Shown: positions 1 to 4,537 of the stretch, piece by piece
Position numbering within the stretch: position 1 is the first letter of the stretch
How the letters are laid out: each line of letters starts with the position of its first letter
Origin: Sphingomonadaceae bacterium
GTDB lineage: Bacteria; Pseudomonadota; Alphaproteobacteria; Sphingomonadales; Sphingomonadaceae
Assembly: GCA_947442095.1 (NCBI GenBank)
Contig: CANEVG010000280.1
Span: 1 to 5,003 of the forward strand
DNA length: 5,003 bases
Direction of reading: 5' to 3'
The notes under the pieces: generated by a model
Seen by the model: the letters and a program-made list of their open reading frames with translations, nothing else
Databases searched by the model: none
Told to the model about the DNA's origin: nothing
Made by a program: the position numbers and the translations under genes

Positions 1-468
1 CTTGTTCTTGCGGTTCATCGAAGCGACATCGAGCACTTCGGGCTGGGTACCGGCATGCGGATGCTCCGCGCCGGCATAGAGATGCAGCGCGCGCATCTGC
101 GCACGGCCGAGAGGGCCACGCGGGATCATGCGCTCAACCGCCTTCTCCAGCACCCGCTCGGGAAAGCGGCCGCCGAGGACTTTGTCCGCAGTCACTTCCT
201 TGATGCCGCCGGCATAACCGGTGTGCTTGTAGTAGATCTTGTCCTTGAGCTTGTTGCCCGTCAGACGCACCTTCTCGGCGTTGATGACGACCACATGATC
301 GCCGCAATCGACATGCGGGGTGTAGCTCGACTTGTGCTTGCCGCGCAGGTGATTGGCGATCACCACCGCAAGCCGGCCAACGACCAGACCTTCGGCATCG
401 ATAAGATGCCACTTCTTGTCCACCTCGGCCGGTTTGATCGACCGGGTGATTTTCGTTAGAGCCTTCAT
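1..468 (-). CDS. rplM: 50S ribosomal protein L13 (partial, C-terminus outside the window)
   Basis: L13 is an early-assembling protein of the large ribosomal subunit that binds 23S rRNA. I translated the minus strand from the ATG at 468-466 and obtained 156 uninterrupted codons to the window edge, so only the last few residues and the stop are missing. Family landmarks are visible: WHLIDAEGLVVGRLA (20-34), LRGKHK (41-46), the GDHVVVINAEKV block (56-67), LTGNK (69-73), YYKHTGYAGG (79-88), and the L13 signature region with ERMIPRGPLGR (112-122), followed by YAGAEHPHAGTQP (131-143). The N-terminal extension MKALTKITRSIKPAEV is typical of alphaproteobacterial L13. AGGGA at 485-481 lies 12 bases before the ATG, a rather long spacing for a ribosome binding site. 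In bacteria rplM is normally followed by rpsI, expected just outside the left edge. Identification is secure. Confidence 0.97.
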   Translation of the reverse strand, partial: MKALTKITRSIKPAEVDKKWHLIDAEGLVVGRLAVVIANHLRGKHKSSYTPHVDCGDHVVVINAEKVRLTGNKLKDKIYYKHTGYAGGIKEVTADKVLGGRFPERVLEKAVERMIPRGPLGRAQMRALHLYAGAEHPHAGTQPEVLDVASMNRKNK

Positions 469-539
469 GGCTTGAAATCATCCCTGGATAGTGTGCACCG
501 AAGCTGCGTGAGGGGGCACGAGATCGGCGAGGAAGCGCG

Positions 540-568
540 CCTGTGATGCAAATGGCCGAAAGAGTCAA
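540..568 (-). promoter_or_regulatory. Probable sigma-70-type promoter for rplM
   Basis: In the 136-base gap between ctaA and rplM the minus strand reads CTTGACT with the TTGACT hexamer at 568-563, a five of six match to the -35 consensus. Sixteen to seventeen bases downstream, around 546-540, lies a poor -10 region (TCACAG or CACAGG). This would leave a 5' leader of roughly 65 bases before the rplM start. A strong -35 with a degenerate -10 is common in GC-rich alphaproteobacteria, so a separate promoter for the ribosomal protein genes is plausible. The -10 assignment is uncertain. The rest of the gap holds no gene that I can see. Confidence 0.4.
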
Positions 569-604
569 GCAAACTGCGGGTTTTGGGAGAGGTAAAATAA
601 TACC

Positions 605-1687
605 TTAGACAGTCTTCCGCCCGAGCTGATGCGCGCTCCATGCAGTCGAGGCTACGAGCAGCGCACCCGTCAACTGGTGCAATACCGCAATCCAGATCGC
701 CACGCCGCTCATCACCGTGGCGATGCCGAGCACGATTTGCGTGCCGAAGGCGCTGTGCAGAGCGACCGAAGCGGGGCGGGCACCGGCGCGGCGCAGCTTA
801 CGGCCCATCACCACGAGCACCGCCACCACCACCCAGGCCCACCAACGATGAATGAAATGGACGAGGTAGGGATCGGACAGGAAGGCATGGCCTGCGCCTT
901 GCGACCAGTCGATCCCGTCGGGGAAGAACGCGCCCTGCATCAGCGGCCAGACGTTCGCGCTGAATCCGCCGCCCGCCACCCTGCCCGCGCGCATGCCTGC
1001 CAGCAACGCGCCGTATAACAGCTGGATCAGCAACATGCCGAGCGTGAGCGCTGCAAAGCCCGTCAGCCGCGCGCGCGGTTCGCCCCGGGCCAGCGCGCGC
1101 AGATCGAGCATAGTCCAGATCACCCCGGCCAGCGTGGTGAGCGCCACTAACAGATGCGCGGCAAGGCGAAAGTGGCTGACCTTCACATCATGGACGATGC
1201 CCGATTTGACCATCCACCAGCCGACCGCCCCTTGCAGAGCGCCGAGCGCCAGCAGCGCGATGAGGCGCGGTTTGTAGCCCGTCGGGATCTGGCCGCGCAG
1301 CCAAAACCATGCCAGCGGTGCGGCAAAGGCAAGGCCGATGGTCCGCGCGAGAAGACGGTGGACCCATTCCCAGAAGAAAATGACCTTGTAGGTCGCGAGC
1401 GTCATACCCGCTGGGCCATTGACCAGGATGTATTGCGGGGTCCGCTGATATTTGGCGAACTCAGCATGCCAGTCCGTCTCGTTGAGCGGGGGCAGCACGC
1501 CCGAAACGGGTTTCCATTCGGTGATCGAGACGCCGGATTCGGTCAGCCGGGTAATGCCGCCCACCGCCACGATCGCGGCAATCATCAAGGCGACGACTAG
1601 CAGCCATCGGGCCAGCGAGAGCGGCGCGGCGATGGTGGTGCGGGAGGGGGCCGGGGAAGCGAGCGCAACGTCCATAGGCCGCGTCAC
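605..1687 (-). CDS. ctaA: Heme A synthase, COX15/CtaA family
   Basis: This integral membrane enzyme oxidises the C8 methyl group of heme O to a formyl group, giving heme A for aa3-type cytochrome c oxidase. The 360-residue protein fits the long alphaproteobacterial/mitochondrial type with about eight membrane helices. The first helix (about 27-44) runs into GGITRLTESGVSITEWKP (43-60), the hallmark first loop with conserved Glu57. Four histidines in helix contexts match the paired heme ligands: H110 (WVHRLLAR), H178 (AAHLLVA), H280 (IHRWWAW) and H337 (LHQLTGA). The protein has no cysteine at all, so it lacks the cysteine pair of Bacillus-type CtaA. The stop is TAA at 607-605. The start is GTG at 1687; ATG at 1675 (residue 5) is an equally possible start, and neither has a clear Shine-Dalgarno site. 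It lies upstream of rplM on the same strand and diverges from the MerC-domain gene. Confidence 0.95.
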   Translation of the reverse strand: MTRPMDVALASPAPSRTTIAAPLSLARWLLVVALMIAAIVAVGGITRLTESGVSITEWKPVSGVLPPLNETDWHAEFAKYQRTPQYILVNGPAGMTLATYKVIFFWEWVHRLLARTIGLAFAAPLAWFWLRGQIPTGYKPRLIALLALGALQGAVGWWMVKSGIVHDVKVSHFRLAAHLLVALTTLAGVIWTMLDLRALARGEPRARLTGFAALTLGMLLIQLLYGALLAGMRAGRVAGGGFSANVWPLMQGAFFPDGIDWSQGAGHAFLSDPYLVHFIHRWWAWVVVAVLVVMGRKLRRAGARPASVALHSAFGTQIVLGIATVMSGVAIWIAVLHQLTGALLVASTAWSAHQLGRKTV

Positions 1688-1727
1688 TGCGCGGGGTCCG
1701 GACGAATCGCAAGCGCAAATGGGGGCA

Positions 1728-1752
1728 AGGCTTGCGGCTTACCCTTAAGCCT
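1728..1752. repeat. Overlapping inverted repeats in the ctaA/MerC divergent region
   Basis: Two competing hairpins share one arm. GGCTTA (1736-1741) pairs perfectly with TAAGCC (1746-1751) around a 4-base loop. AGGCTT (1728-1733) pairs perfectly with AAGCCT (1747-1752). Depending on where transcription starts, the structure could lie in the ctaA leader (minus strand). No U-tract follows on either strand, so it does not look like a terminator. Function is unknown. Confidence 0.4.
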
Positions 1753-1781
1753 GAGACCCGGATTCATACGCCCATTGCGTG

Positions 1782-1798
1782 ATGAGATAATATTACAT
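1782..1798. promoter_or_regulatory. Zur-like (Fur-family) operator overlapping a probable promoter
   Basis: The 17-mer ATGAGATAATATTACAT is an imperfect inverted repeat centred on 1790; its two 8-base halves agree at six of eight positions after reverse complementation. It contains the perfect 8-base palindrome TAATATTA (1788-1795). It resembles the Zur box core that I recall from proteobacteria (ATGTTATAnTATAACAT) at 13 of 16 defined positions. GATAAT at 1786-1791 could be the -10 of the MerC-domain gene, with TTCATA at 1763-1768 as a weak -35 at 17-base spacing. A bound repressor would then block RNA polymerase. It begins 29 bases before the ATG. The consensus is from memory, and the link to Zur is inference. 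Confidence 0.4.
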
Positions 1799-1810
1799 AT
1801 AGAAGCGGGG

Positions 1811-2194
1811 ATGAGCGAACGCCACCTTCCAGAACACGGCGCACTGCGCGGCCGGTTTGACCGGCTGGGTGTGGTGATCAGCGGGCTGTGCCTGGTGCAC
1901 TGCGTGGCGGGGCTGTTCCTGATCGGCGTGCTGGGTCTTGGTGGCGGGGTGCTGCTCAATCCCGCTATTCACCGCTTCGGCCTGCTGGCTGCATTCGTGG
2001 TCGGCGTCATGACCATCGGGTCTGCAGCGATTAGCAACGGCCAGCGCCTGCCGCTGGCGCTTGGCGCGACGGGTCTTGCCTTGATGGCAGCCGCGATTGC
2101 CAACGATCATGGCACGGCAGAAGCGCTGCTCACGATCTGCGGCGTTGTCCTTGTCGCCAGTGCGCACATAATGAACATCCGCCGCACCTGCTGA
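1811..2194 (+). CDS. MerC-domain-containing small membrane protein
   Basis: A 127-residue, very hydrophobic protein with about four membrane helices (roughly 18-38, 43-65, 79-96 and 102-120). It matches the MerC domain family, named after the mercuric ion carrier, but most chromosomal members are of unknown function. Family-like metal-binding candidates are visible: C27 and C31 with H30 between them in CLVHC of helix 1, C110 in the last helix, and the C-terminal SAHIMNIRRTC with H119, N122 and C127. I chose the ATG at 1811 because the protein then begins with a short charged head (MSERHLPEHG) and AGAAGCGGGG lies just upstream. A TTG at 1775 would add 12 residues encoded by the putative operator. 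The Zur-like site upstream suggests a role in zinc or other metal handling rather than mercury resistance; no merR, merT or merA is nearby. A 39-base gap precedes thiSG on the same strand. Confidence 0.85.
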   Translation: MSERHLPEHGALRGRFDRLGVVISGLCLVHCVAGLFLIGVLGLGGGVLLNPAIHRFGLLAAFVVGVMTIGSAAISNGQRLPLALGATGLALMAAAIANDHGTAEALLTICGVVLVASAHIMNIRRTC

Positions 2195-2204
2195 CAGCTT
2201 GCGC

Positions 2205-2233
2205 GAGGCGTACCGCGCGCTAAAGCGCGGCTC
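2205..2233 (+). promoter_or_regulatory. Hairpin between a Shine-Dalgarno-like site and the thiSG start
   Basis: Immediately before the ATG at 2234 there is no purine-rich ribosome binding site. Instead CCGCGC (2213-2218) pairs perfectly with GCGCGG (2225-2230) around a 6-base loop. Upstream of the stem, GAGG lies at 2205-2208, 25 bases from the ATG in linear distance and too far to work directly. If the stem folds, CGTA (2209-2212) and CTC (2231-2233) leave an effective spacing of 7 bases, which is close to ideal. Such hairpin-bridged initiation sites are known from phage T4 genes. Here it is an inference from sequence; no U-tract follows, so a terminator is unlikely. Confidence 0.4.
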
Positions 2234-3238
2234 ATGTCTACTGAAACCGCTGCATCGCTCGCTCTCACCATCAACGGCGAACCCCGCCGCGCCGCACCCT
2301 GCTCGATTGCCGATCTGGTACGCAGCCTCGAACTCGATCCCGCCAAAGTCGCGGTGGAGCGCAATGGGGAGATCGTGCCGCGCTCGACGCTGGCAGCAGT
2401 GGCGATTGCCGAGGGCGATGTGCTCGAAATCGTGCATTTTGTGGGCGGCGGCGAAGACGATACATGGCCAGAAGACACTTGGACCGTTGCCGGACGCACG
2501 TTCCGTTCGCGGCTGATCGTCGGCACCGGCAAGTACAAGGACTTCGCGCAGAACGCGGCCGCCGTTGCGGCCTCGGGCGCGGAAATCGTCACGGTCGCGG
2601 TGCGCCGCGTGAACGTGAGCGATCCCAAGGCGCCGATGCTCACCGATTTTATCGACCCCAAGGCAATCACCTACCTGCCTAACACCGCCGGGTGTTTCAC
2701 GGCAGAAGATGCGATCCGCACGCTGCGTCTGGCACGCGAGGCGGGCGGCTGGGATCTGGTGAAGCTCGAAGTGCTGGGCGAGGCACGCACGCTCTATCCC
2801 AACATGGTCGAGACGATCCGTGCCACCGAGGTGCTGGCGAAGGAGGGCTTCCTCCCCATGGTCTATTGTACCGATGATCCGATTGCAGCGAAACAGCTGG
2901 AAGACGTCGGCGCGGTCGCGGTCATGCCGCTGGGCGCGCCCATCGGCTCCGGCCTAGGTATCCAGAACCGCGTAACGATCCGCTTGATTGTGGAAGGCGC
3001 GAAAGTGCCGGTGCTGGTCGATGCAGGCGTAGGCACCGCGAGCGATGCTGCCGTGGCGCTGGAACTGGGCTGCGACGGCGTGCTGATGAACACCGCCATC
3101 GCAGAGGCCAAAGACCCGATCCGCATGGCCCGCGCGATGAAGGCCGCCGTGGAAGCGGGGCGCGATGCCTATCTCGCCGGGCGGATGGGGACGCGAAAGT
3201 ATGCTGATCCGAGCAGTCCGCTGGCGGGGTTGATTTAG
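2234..3238 (+). CDS. thiG: Fused sulfur carrier ThiS - thiazole synthase ThiG
   Basis: A 334-residue fusion of two thiamine-pathway proteins. Residues about 9-73 are a ThiS beta-grasp domain (LTINGEPRRA at 11-20, VERNGEIVPR at 41-50, EGDVLEIVHFVGGG at 60-73). After an acidic linker (EDDTWPEDTW, 74-83), residues about 84-334 are ThiG, a TIM-barrel enzyme that forms the thiazole phosphate from deoxyxylulose 5-phosphate, a glycine-derived imine and ThiS-bound sulfur. ThiG landmarks: IVGTGKY (95-101), LPNTAGC (148-154), the Schiff-base lysine K177 in DLVKLEVLG, PLGAPIGSGLGIQN (232-245), LVDAGVGTASDAA (261-273) and MNTAIA (285-290). Free ThiS must end in Gly-Gly for adenylation by ThiF and thiocarboxylate formation, but here the glycines at 71-73 are internal. 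Fusions of this order are annotated in other proteobacteria as a bifunctional protein. The ATG at 2234 is the only usual start giving a full ThiS domain. It may share a transcript with the upstream MerC-domain gene. Confidence 0.95.
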   Translation: MSTETAASLALTINGEPRRAAPCSIADLVRSLELDPAKVAVERNGEIVPRSTLAAVAIAEGDVLEIVHFVGGGEDDTWPEDTWTVAGRTFRSRLIVGTGKYKDFAQNAAAVAASGAEIVTVAVRRVNVSDPKAPMLTDFIDPKAITYLPNTAGCFTAEDAIRTLRLAREAGGWDLVKLEVLGEARTLYPNMVETIRATEVLAKEGFLPMVYCTDDPIAAKQLEDVGAVAVMPLGAPIGSGLGIQNRVTIRLIVEGAKVPVLVDAGVGTASDAAVALELGCDGVLMNTAIAEAKDPIRMARAMKAAVEAGRDAYLAGRMGTRKYADPSSPLAGLI

Positions 3239-3260
3239 ACCGCGTAACTACCTCACCTTT

Positions 3261-3557
3261 CTAAACCAGCGCGAGTTCGATTCTGCGGCCAACCATAGCA
3301 GCCGCGCGCTGCAACGTTTCAATCGTCACATTCCCGTCGCTGGGATCAAGCACCCGGTCAATCTGTGTCCTGCTGGTGTGCATAAGCACCGCCAGGCGCG
3401 ATTTGCTGAGCCCCTGCTCGCGCATCGCTTCGGCGAGTTGCCAGGCGATGACTTCCTTGATGGCTTTCGCCTGAAACTCGGCCAGCACACCTTCTTCTTC
3501 CAGAAAGCTGTCCAGCGCCGGGCCGCGATGCCTGTTTTCAGATGCGTTCTCCGCCAT
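3261..3557 (-). CDS. HigA-like XRE-family antitoxin
   Basis: A 98-residue protein with a C-terminal Cro/C1-type helix-turn-helix. An N-terminal acidic region (DSFLEEEGVLAEFQAKAIKE, 16-35) precedes the domain (about 36-90), with LAEAMREQGLSKSRLAVLMH (41-60), the recognition helix region TSRTQIDRVLDP (61-72) and a last helix TIETLQRAAAMVGRRIELAL. This is the usual architecture of antitoxins paired with Gp49/HigB-like toxins. They neutralise the toxin and repress their own operon. The start is ATG at 3557, with AAGGAA at 3570-3565 seven bases upstream as a good ribosome binding site. The gene overlaps the end of the toxin gene by 20 bases, so the two are probably translationally coupled, toxin first. 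The frame stays open upstream to 3848, but that extension is out of character and lies inside the toxin gene. Its end faces the thiSG stop across 22 bases with no obvious terminator. Confidence 0.88.
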   Translation of the reverse strand: MAENASENRHRGPALDSFLEEEGVLAEFQAKAIKEVIAWQLAEAMREQGLSKSRLAVLMHTSRTQIDRVLDPSDGNVTIETLQRAAAMVGRRIELALV

Positions 3558-3888
3558 CTTCAATTTCCTTCTGCCGCTCGCGGGCCAATGCCAGATCGGG
3601 CGCAAGCGTCCTCTGCGACTTCTTGATGAACCCATGCACCGGATAGAGTTCGCCGCTGTGGAAGCAGAGCCGCACGCGGGCGATTGTGACGCCTGCAAGC
3701 GATGTCCGCACCTCGAACAGCCCCTTTCCCATCGGCCTCCCCAGCGGCATGCCAATCGGCCAACGAAACTGGACGCGCTGCAAGTCCTGTCCGATTTCCC
3801 GGCGGTTGGCAGGCGGCAAACCAAGCAGCCAATCGCGGACCGGAACATTGCCTGCTTCCGTCTGATAGAAGACGAGTTCGATGCGCAG
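3538..3888 (-). CDS. HigB-like (phage Gp49-like, RelE superfamily) toxin with non-canonical CTG start
   Basis: Probable ribosome-dependent mRNA endonuclease toxin of a type II module. Read from CTG at 3888 the protein has 116 residues, the normal family length. Landmarks: ELVFYQTEAGNVPVRDWL (4-21), LPPANRREIG (24-33), QFRWPIGMPLGRPMGKGLFE (40-59) with VR (60-61), IARVRLCF (69-76), HGFIKKSQ (85-92) and the C-terminal helix DLALARERQKEI (98-109). R61, R71, K89 and K90 are basic residues of the kind used in this fold. No ATG, GTG or TTG occurs between the in-frame stop at 3903-3901 and residue 24. The first usual start, TTG at 3819, would delete the first strand and helix although those 23 codons clearly encode family sequence. 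AAGGCG lies about 8 bases before the CTG. Either CTG is used, or the start was lost by a point change and the toxin is silent or truncated. Confidence 0.75.
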   Translation of the reverse strand: MRIELVFYQTEAGNVPVRDWLLGLPPANRREIGQDLQRVQFRWPIGMPLGRPMGKGLFEVRTSLAGVTIARVRLCFHSGELYPVHGFIKKSQRTLAPDLALARERQKEIEDGGERI

Positions 3889-3905
3889 CGGATTTACGCC
3901 TTAGG

Positions 3906-3945
3906 CCTTGACTTTGTGTGTACTATATAAGGTACATAGTCAAGG
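3906..3945. promoter_or_regulatory. Inverted-repeat operator/promoter of the HigBA-like module
   Basis: In the 72-base gap between the two TA modules, CCTTGACT (3906-3913) and AGTCAAGG (3938-3945) form a perfect 8-bp inverted repeat. Inside it, TGTAC (3919-3923) and GTACA (3932-3936) form a second inverted repeat with a 2-base shifted centre, around an AT core TATATAAG. On the minus strand TATAGT (3927-3922) could be the -10 for the toxin gene, which starts 34 bases further on; no good -35 sits at 16-18 bases. The arrangement fits autorepression by the XRE antitoxin. A hairpin in the transcript arriving from parE is an alternative reading. Confidence 0.55.
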
Positions 3946-3960
3946 TTTCTTCCCGGCCCC

Positions 3961-4260
3961 TCAATCCGGCGACGCAGCCTCCTCCCAGTTGTGCGATGTG
4001 TGGATCACGCGGTGGGTAGTCAGGTCTGCTTCGTCAGCCCCCAGTGCATAGGCAATCACATAGCGCAGCCCGGCGACGGGCTTCTCGTAAGTCCCCGCAA
4101 CCCGGCCCGGATGGCCGGTGGCGAAATCGGCTAGTCCGTTTCCGGCTTGCTGGATCGCCGCAAGCACGCGTTCAGCAGCGTCCGGATCATCGGAGGCGGT
4201 GTGAGACAGAATGGTGAGGAAATCGTCTTTGGCGCTGTTCGCCCAAACGACGCGCCGCAC
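3961..4260 (-). CDS. ParE/RelE-family toxin
   Basis: A 99-residue protein of the ParE/plasmid-stabilisation family of the RelE superfamily; ParE members typically poison DNA gyrase. Landmarks: VVWANSAKDDFLTILSHTAS (4-23) at the N-terminus, DPDAAERVLAAIQQAGNGL (25-43) as the helical hairpin, GHPGRVAGTYEKPVAGLRYV (49-68) matching the usual GR..GTREL..pYV block, and THRVIHTSHNWEE (82-94), matching the terminal I..VlH...W motif. The start is GTG at 4260, two bases after the stop of the upstream antitoxin gene, which points to translational coupling. The order antitoxin then toxin is that of parDE. The stop is TGA at 3963-3961. The usual GTREL appears here as GTYEK, a modest departure whose effect on activity cannot be judged from the sequence. 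Confidence 0.85.
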   Translation of the reverse strand: MRRVVWANSAKDDFLTILSHTASDDPDAAERVLAAIQQAGNGLADFATGHPGRVAGTYEKPVAGLRYVIAYALGADEADLTTHRVIHTSHNWEEAASPD

Positions 4261-4262
4261 AG

Positions 4263-4526
4263 TCAGGCTGTCTTGGCCTGCCGCGCTTCGGCGACAATCT
4301 GGCGGGCTTCAGTCATTGCGCCGTCGTGCGGTGTCACCCAGCCCGCATGCATATCGGAGAGCCCTTGCTGGATGCCCTCGATGATCTGCAGTTCGCAGTT
4401 CACGTAGGCTTCGACAGCCTCAACCGCGGGAAATGAACTCGGTCGGCGGGTGCTTCGCGCCGGCCGACCGAGCCCTTCCTTGAGGACAGGGGTCACCAGG
4501 ATCGTCATTGTCGTGCTGGCGTTCAT
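4263..4526 (-). CDS. ParD-like ribbon-helix-helix antitoxin, unusual sequence
   Basis: An 87-residue partner of the downstream ParE-like toxin. MTILVTPVLKEGLGR (7-21) would form the DNA-binding strand and first helix of a ribbon-helix-helix domain, and FPAVEAVEAYV (32-42) the second helix. The tail ELQIIEGIQQGLSDMHAGWV (45-64) followed by TPHDGAMTEARQIVAEARQA (65-84) resembles the toxin-wrapping tail of ParD/RelB-type antitoxins in alphaproteobacteria. Compared with the family pattern that I recall, prolines replace leucine in GRPAR and SSFPA, and C, W and G stand at usually polar or charged positions (VNCE, AGWV, HDGA). The first arm and second arm of a strong DNA inverted repeat cover the R-P codons. 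The start is ATG at 4526, with AAGAG at 4539-4535 eight bases upstream; ATG at 4508 (residue 7) is an alternative. It probably represses its own promoter through the repeat at 4538-4559. Confidence 0.78.
   Translation of the reverse strand: MNASTTMTILVTPVLKEGLGRPARSTRRPSSFPAVEAVEAYVNCELQIIEGIQQGLSDMHAGWVTPHDGAMTEARQIVAEARQAKTA
4438..4472. repeat. Perfect 10-bp inverted repeat inside parD-like gene
   Basis: CTCGGTCGGC (4438-4447) and GCCGACCGAG (4463-4472) are perfect reverse complements. After one mismatch the pairing continues for five more positions (4449-4453 with 4457-4461, one G-T), leaving a 3-base loop. The 35-base near-palindrome lies within the ribbon-helix-helix coding region, covering residues from about L19 to S30. 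It would form a very stable hairpin in DNA or mRNA. It has no T-tract and is unlikely to be a terminator. Confidence 0.7.
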
Positions 4527-4537
4527 GATGCGCGCTC

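Noticed and set aside
591..604. GGTAAAATAATACC as terminator at the end of ctaA
   Set aside because: Only a 4-bp stem with a 6-base loop and no following T-run; too weak.
629..1748. Plus-strand open frames opposite ctaA
   Set aside because: Arg/Pro/Ala-rich low-complexity translations antisense to a clear membrane enzyme; typical shadows in GC-rich DNA.
1721..1810. TPP riboswitch before the MerC-thiSG pair
   Set aside because: A run of G at 1721, a stem, CTGAGA at 1751-1756 followed by CCC, and TGAT..GATAAT at 1780-1791 recall the thi-box, and a thiamine gene lies downstream. But CTGAGA runs straight into CCC, the CTGG/CCAG stem and the terminal GCGNAGGGA are missing, spacing is wrong, and the last part coincides with the probable promoter. 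A covariance-model search with the TPP family would settle it; no hit is expected.
1775..1810. Extended start (TTG at 1775) for the MerC-domain protein
   Set aside because: The added 12 residues would be encoded by the operator-like AT-rich stretch and do not resemble the family; the ATG at 1811 has a purine-rich stretch just upstream.
1793..2670. Long minus-strand open frames opposite the MerC-domain gene and thiSG
   Set aside because: They are antisense to well-identified genes, show no recognisable domain, and are explained by high GC content in third codon positions.
3239..3260. Bidirectional terminator between the convergent thiSG and antitoxin genes
   Set aside because: The 22-base gap shows no inverted repeat or T-tract that would support it.
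3538..3819. HigB-like toxin starting at TTG 3819 as the complete gene
   Set aside because: It would drop 23 codons that clearly encode the conserved N-terminus; kept only as a possible truncated product.
3261..3848. 195-residue version of the XRE antitoxin
   Set aside because: The first 97 residues are the out-of-frame reading of the toxin gene, are low in family resemblance, and a well-placed ribosome binding site marks the ATG at 3557.
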